Below are positions 14,401 to 17,459 of a DNA stretch of 17,459 nt, in pieces. The notes below the pieces were generated by a model, which was given only the letters and a program-made list of their open reading frames with translations, was not told the DNA's origin and ran no database searches. The first letter of the stretch is position 1; each line of letters opens with the position of its first letter. Origin of the DNA: Acidimicrobiia bacterium (GTDB lineage: Bacteria; Actinomycetota; Acidimicrobiia; IMCC26256; JAENVU01); assembly GCA_025357995.1 (NCBI GenBank), contig JANYLF010000062.1, positions 1 to 17,459 of the forward strand, written 5' to 3'. Position numbers and translations under genes: made by a program.

Positions 14401-16838
14401 TCGCTAGCACGGACCGCGTTCTCCGCGTCAACCCGCTCTACCGCGCCGATGAGCGCCGCCCCAATGACCTCGAGCGGCTCGAGATCGCTCGAGTCGATGT
14501 CGGCCGGCCGCGACCAGCGGAGTGCAACCACTCCCAGTACGCCGGCCGTACCGGCGACGACCCACCCGCCGACCGTGGCCACGTCATCGATGCCGGACTC
14601 GGACTCGGGCGCGGCTGGGAAGAGGAAACCGCCTGCGGGCGGCAACCGATCGAACCCAACGCGCAGGTCGACCTCGCCGCCTTCGCTCCAGACCAACCGG
14701 GGCTGGTCCTCCGTTCGCAGGTAGAGGGCGGCGCCGGCGGCGCCGTAGTTCTGCGCCAACTCCAGGAGCGCTTCGGAACCGCGTGCACCGAGTGTCTCGG
14801 TTGTCGCATCGACCAAGGACCGGGACACCGACGCGATGAATCGGTCGACCTCCGCGCGGCGCGCGAGTTCCTCCGCGTCGCGGACGCGTTCGGTCATGTC
14901 GACGGCCACCATCACAAGCGACGTCACCGAGCCGTCTCGCACGGTCACCGGAGCAGTCGAGAGCGCGAGCATGAGCGGGGTGCCGTCACGGTGCATGAGC
15001 TCGGTCACCACGTTGACGACGTCGTCGGCAAACACCCGCTCGCGCCAGGACGCGAACTGCTCGCGCTGGGATTCGGTGACGAACGGTGCGGGTTGGCCGA
15101 TGACCTCGTCGGCGGTCCATCCGAAGATCTCCTCGCACGCCGGGTTCCATACCTGAACCCGACTGTCGAGGTCCACCGCCAAGATCGCGACCGGAGCGCA
15201 CCGCACGAGCGTGCGCAGAGCGGTTTCGCTGTGGTCCAGCGCGAGGGATTCCGCTCGGGCGTCGGTGATGTCACGCACATTGAAGACGATTCCTCCGACG
15301 ATCGGATCGTCGAGGAGATCCTCGATCGTCGTTTCGAGGTAGCGCACCGACCCATCGGCATGCTTCGCCCGGTAACGAGCGACGAGCGGACCGGGACGCG
15401 AACGTGCTTCCTGGATCGCCGCAGTCAGCACAGGGAGGTCGTCGGCAAGCACCAGGTCGATACGAGGATCGCCGAGGATGGTTTCGGGATCGAAACCGAA
15501 GAGCGCGCCACAGCTGGGGCTGACGAACGTCAACCGCAGATCGGCATCGACCACTGCGACGACGTCCGCCGAATGCTGCACGAGCGCCCGATACCACTGG
15601 TCGCGCTCACGCACCTGTTGTTTCGCGTGGCGCAGATCCGATCCGTCACGGGCGATCGTGACAATCGCGTCGATACCTCCGTCGGCATCCTTCAGGGCAA
15701 ACAGCAAGATCGATACGGGGCGCCGCGTCCCGTCAGCGAGCACAACCTCGCCCCGGGTCGAGAACACGCCCGTCGCGGCCAGCGCTTCCAACGCGCGATC
15801 GCGGTATCCGCGCGGGTCGGCGTCGTCGTACTCGACGAGTTCGGTCATCGTCCGACCGGCAAGCGACTCCTCGGACTCGAAACCGAGCATCGACCGCGCC
15901 GCGGGATTGAGATGGATCACCACACCGTCGGGTCGCATGACCGAAGCGAAGTCAGGTGAGGCATCGAGGAGCGCCGCGAAGGCGTCCAGCGGAGACCCGG
16001 ACGCACTCGGCGGTGATTGCACCCGTTCGGCATCCGTAGAAACGTTGCGCACCGTCACCACGTGTCCGCCGCCGAGGCGCGCCGCCAGCGGTGCCACGGA
16101 AACCTCGAGCCGCGCCGCCGCGGAATCGATCACACCCGACCAAGGGGCGTCGCCGGTGAGCGCGCTGGTCGCGCCGGTTCCATCGTCGGCATCGAGGCCA
16201 AGCGCAACGAGGACCGGCGCATCGACGCCGACGCCAACCAGGTCCGACCACGCGTCGTTCGCGAACTCGATGGTGCCGTCGGGAGCGGCGTAGGCCATCG
16301 CGATCGGGATGGCCCGCACCAGGATCTCGTACGGATCGCTCAATGCCGACTCGACATCGACCGGCTCCGTCGTAGGCGTCCGAGGCGCCGGCACCGATTC
16401 GGGCTCGACGGCGCCGACGAAGACCCACTCTTCCGGGCCCGTCACCCAACCGTCGGCAGGGTGAGGAACGGCGACGATCGACGCGCGCAAGGTCTCGATC
16501 ACTCCGAGCCGCACCTGCACGCGAATCGGGAATGCCGAGCCTGCGCCGGTCCGACACGCCGCATCGATCGCGCGCTGCAACCGATCGCGATCCTCGGAAT
16601 GGACCGCGACCAGCCAATCCCACCCACGAGCGACTGCGGGACTGAGGCCGGTGATGTCAAGGAAGTGCTGATTCACGCGCACGATGCCATCGGCTTGGGT
16701 ACCCCGAAAGACGCCGCACGGTTGGGCCAGGGCACGGACGTCGAACTCCGTCACCACGTCGAGCGGATCACGCGTTTCAACACTTGCGGGCGCGTCGGAG
16801 CTGGTGATCTCCCGCGACGATGACGGCTGGGCTTCCAC
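11448..16838 (-). CDS. Large multi-PAS/GAF cyclic-di-GMP protein with GGDEF and EAL domains
   Basis: A soluble signalling protein of 1796 residues from the preferred GTG at 16838. Numbers here count from the longest start, GTG at 16940 (1830 residues; subtract 34). Modules in order: PAS 70-180, 200-300, 318-435, 445-565 and 570-690, a degenerate GAF-like region 695-835, PAS 845-968, 971-1092 and 1098-1215, GAF 1220-1385, GGDEF 1390-1550, EAL 1565-1815. The synthase site RFGGDEF (1469-1475) is intact with the inhibitory RxxD (R1462, D1465). The phosphodiesterase residues are present: E1601 in EAL, N1662, E1694, D1722/D1723 in DDFGTG, K1743, E1779 and Q1799. So it may both make and break cyclic-di-GMP. 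No membrane segment is seen, so inputs are cytoplasmic. The 16940 start would overlap the upstream gene by 55 bases; neither start has a good ribosome site. Confidence 0.93.
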   Translation of the reverse strand: MEAQPSSSREITSSDAPASVETRDPLDVVTEFDVRALAQPCGVFRGTQADGIVRVNQHFLDITGLSPAVARGWDWLVAVHSEDRDRLQRAIDAACRTGAGSAFPIRVQVRLGVIETLRASIVAVPHPADGWVTGPEEWVFVGAVEPESVPAPRTPTTEPVDVESALSDPYEILVRAIPIAMAYAAPDGTIEFANDAWSDLVGVGVDAPVLVALGLDADDGTGATSALTGDAPWSGVIDSAAARLEVSVAPLAARLGGGHVVTVRNVSTDAERVQSPPSASGSPLDAFAALLDASPDFASVMRPDGVVIHLNPAARSMLGFESEESLAGRTMTELVEYDDADPRGYRDRALEALAATGVFSTRGEVVLADGTRRPVSILLFALKDADGGIDAIVTIARDGSDLRHAKQQVRERDQWYRALVQHSADVVAVVDADLRLTFVSPSCGALFGFDPETILGDPRIDLVLADDLPVLTAAIQEARSRPGPLVARYRAKHADGSVRYLETTIEDLLDDPIVGGIVFNVRDITDARAESLALDHSETALRTLVRCAPVAILAVDLDSRVQVWNPACEEIFGWTADEVIGQPAPFVTESQREQFASWRERVFADDVVNVVTELMHRDGTPLMLALSTAPVTVRDGSVTSLVMVAVDMTERVRDAEELARRAEVDRFIASVSRSLVDATTETLGARGSEALLELAQNYGAAGAALYLRTEDQPRLVWSEGGEVDLRVGFDRLPPAGGFLFPAAPESESGIDDVATVGGWVVAGTAGVLGVVALRWSRPADIDSSDLEPLEVIGAALIGAVERVDAENAVRASDQRFRTLAEHSTDLVIVVRADFTLGHMSPAASRFLGMAQGARFDPSNPIVHPDDHGHVSARMAEIAAAGTGAQSEPFVARFRRADGVYRAAELVVTNLLDEPAIGGIVINAHDISDQRAVEEQLRASESRFRGLVQNLAEGVTVLAADGSVKYSTPSAARMMGFDEGHGDGMLALDFIVEEDRERAAEIIGRAFSEPGIQGPISLRVYASDGRIRVVEALGHNRLDDPEVEGIVVTARDITERVEAEDAARRSDARLSALVENLSDVVTIIDPSGQVAYTSPAAFAQFGFVEGDQSWTDPMSRVHPDDTDFVVDALGRHVAGETQEPVRFRLRAADGTWRSVEAIARDMTDDPDVGGVVVTTRDVSARTRAETLVADQAKVLTLIARGAPLAATLGALCDVLERNVDDAVCGFLLVDQSRQRLRLGAGPRIPMEIADACHDIPIGGTEDAFGATAALGSTAVILDIADDPRAESLRAAAGRCGVAGIWSTPIFDSLAQRVIGTLAMFFDTSREPTTAEREVVQMFSQTAAIAIERQVAEDLLAHRANHDSLTGLPNRVLFLEFLSRALARSGREQSGLAVLFLDLDRFKHINDGLGHDAGDEVLRELGRRLELSMRPSDVVARFGGDEFTVLCEGLDTSRADQHVAEVARRLLDVVEQPLSVGGEDRRLSASLGIAIAMPDSTPDGLLRDADAAMYEAKERGKARWEVFDDDMRSSMTARLDLESKLERAIEREEFRLFLQPIIDLSNGRCVGAEALLRWHDPEIGLVTPDAFIGLAEETGLIIPIGEWALAEACRTVARWEEVGLLSPEFTMAVNLSARQVAQADLADKVRAVIAQSGPMASRLCLEITESVLMEESSVGAMHALRDLGVSLSIDDFGTGYSSLGYLKRFPVDSVKVDRSFVDGLGIDGEDSAIVAAVVSLGHALGLSVVAEGVETSGQLRELLALGCDRAQGYWFSGPRDPTEFAGLLNNQPWIDGRSSWSS

Positions 16839-16885
16839 GGCCTGAATCTCGGCGGAACCATGTGGTCCCTTGAGTGCCGTTCGGC

Positions 16886-17437
16886 TTATTCGGCCGGATT
16901 CAACCGCGCCCGCAGCAGCCGCGACTTCGCAATCCCCCACACGGCCAGGGCCGGGCCGAGCTCGAAATCCCCGAAATCGGCCAAGCTCTGAGGCGAAAGC
17001 CCATAGATATCAGCCGGTTCGACGCGTTCGTCGAAGGCGTCTCTGACCACACCCGGAATCCCGAGCGCGGCAAGCAGATCGGTGGGCTCCCGGTACGCAC
17101 TCCGCACGATCTGCACCGGTGTTGCCCGCTGGTCACCAACATCCAGTGCGAACAATGTGTGCAGCTCGCCCACCACGCGGACGGTCACGCTCCGGCCCAG
17201 GTCCTGAGCCGAGGTGATGGCCACCCGGTAGTCCATCGGGTCGAGCCGTCCCCACGCGTCGAGAATGCGGGTCGCTTCCGTTGCGATCCAGCCGGGCAGG
17301 TGAGTTTCCACGCCCGCGATGATTCGGTCCTGCGCGGAGTAGAGGCGTTCCAACAGTGCGGGGTCGTCCACGACCATGATGGTCTCATGCGGATCGTCGC
17401 CCTGTCGGTGTTCGAGCGCATCGTGTACCACTGCCAT
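16886..17437 (-). CDS. Protein of unknown function, 183 residues, upstream of the cyclic-di-GMP gene
   Basis: I do not recognise a family. The protein is soluble, with an N-terminal helical part (PALLERLYSAQDRIIAGVET, about residues 26-45), a central strand-rich part (DYRVAITSAQDLGRSVTVRV, about 68-87) and a helical C-terminus (EPTDLLAALGIPGVVRDAFD, then YGLSPQSLADFGDFELGPAL). There is no signal peptide or membrane segment. The start is well supported: GGAGGT (17452-17447) lies 9 bases before the ATG. The large cyclic-di-GMP gene follows on the same strand, either 47 bases later or with a 55-base overlap, so the two are probably one transcript. A role as a partner or regulator of that protein is only a guess from position. 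Confidence 0.75.
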   Translation of the reverse strand: MAVVHDALEHRQGDDPHETIMVVDDPALLERLYSAQDRIIAGVETHLPGWIATEATRILDAWGRLDPMDYRVAITSAQDLGRSVTVRVVGELHTLFALDVGDQRATPVQIVRSAYREPTDLLAALGIPGVVRDAFDERVEPADIYGLSPQSLADFGDFELGPALAVWGIAKSRLLRARLNPAE

Positions 17438-17446
17438 TGCGCCGAC

Positions 17447-17452
17447 ACCTCC
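17447..17452 (-). promoter_or_regulatory. Strong ribosome-binding site deciding the start at 17437
   Basis: GGAGGT on the minus strand, 9 bases before the ATG at 17437. It is the strongest such site in the window and contrasts with the several genes here that have none. Confidence 0.7.
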
Positions 17453-17459
17453 GATCCGG

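Noticed and set aside
12120..15959. Open frame of 1279 codons on the plus strand, opposite the cyclic-di-GMP gene
   Set aside because: It is the antisense reading of a GC-rich gene whose codon bias removes stops. Its translation is rich in Arg, His, Glu and Asp without domains, while the minus strand encodes intact PAS, GAF, GGDEF and EAL motifs.

Overview
The window is compact, GC-rich DNA with strong GC bias at third codon positions. Its gene content is actinobacterial: a WhiB-type [4Fe-4S] regulator, a SCO6745-type winged-helix protein, a PAC2-family protein, a wax ester synthase/diacylglycerol acyltransferase (WS/DGAT), an ACAD10/11-type phosphotransferase and an overlapping pair of fluoride-channel genes. 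Five genes also show a TANNNT box ending exactly 6 nt before the start codon, as expected for leaderless actinobacterial transcripts. I place it in Actinomycetota, possibly an Acidimicrobiia-like lineage. The class-level guess is weak because it rests on overall impression and not on a marker gene. No rRNA, tRNA, CRISPR array, insertion sequence, prophage or attachment site was seen, and no gap between genes exceeds about 230 bases.

Layout. (1) 1-467, minus: the N-terminal 155 codons of a LysR-type regulator, cut by the window edge. (2) 468-694: a regulatory gap between the lysR gene and whiB, with a cluster of CGTTGGA heptamers, a perfect 12-bp hairpin and a 14-bp direct repeat with an 18-bp period. 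(3) 695-4671, plus: whiB, a phosphotransferase, two overlapping crcB/fluC genes, a SCO6745-type protein and a PAC2 protein. (4) 4688-7240, minus: an M20-family metallopeptidase and a metallo-beta-lactamase-fold hydrolase. (5) 7241-7311: a gap holding a perfect 14-bp inverted repeat. (6) 7312-10160, minus: a WS/DGAT gene and an amidase gene sharing an ATGA overlap. (7) 10234-10710, plus: an unknown gene divergent from the WS/DGAT gene. (8) 10732-17437, minus: a Nudix hydrolase, a very large PAS/GAF/GGDEF/EAL cyclic-di-GMP protein of about 1,800 residues, and upstream of it an unknown 183-residue protein.

How the genes work together. The two fluoride-channel genes almost certainly form one heteromeric Fluc exporter. 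The WS/DGAT and amidase genes are probably co-translated, which suggests neutral-lipid or amide/ester metabolism, but the substrate cannot be read from sequence. The large signalling protein carries eight recognisable PAS modules, two GAF-like modules, an intact GGDEF site with its inhibitory RxxD site, and an intact EAL site, so it is predicted to make and degrade cyclic-di-GMP under control of several inputs. I see no clear new defence or mobile system. The less ordinary signals are the regulatory structures around whiB, the 14-bp inverted repeat at 7258-7308, the leaderless-start pattern, and the unknown protein paired with the cyclic-di-GMP protein.
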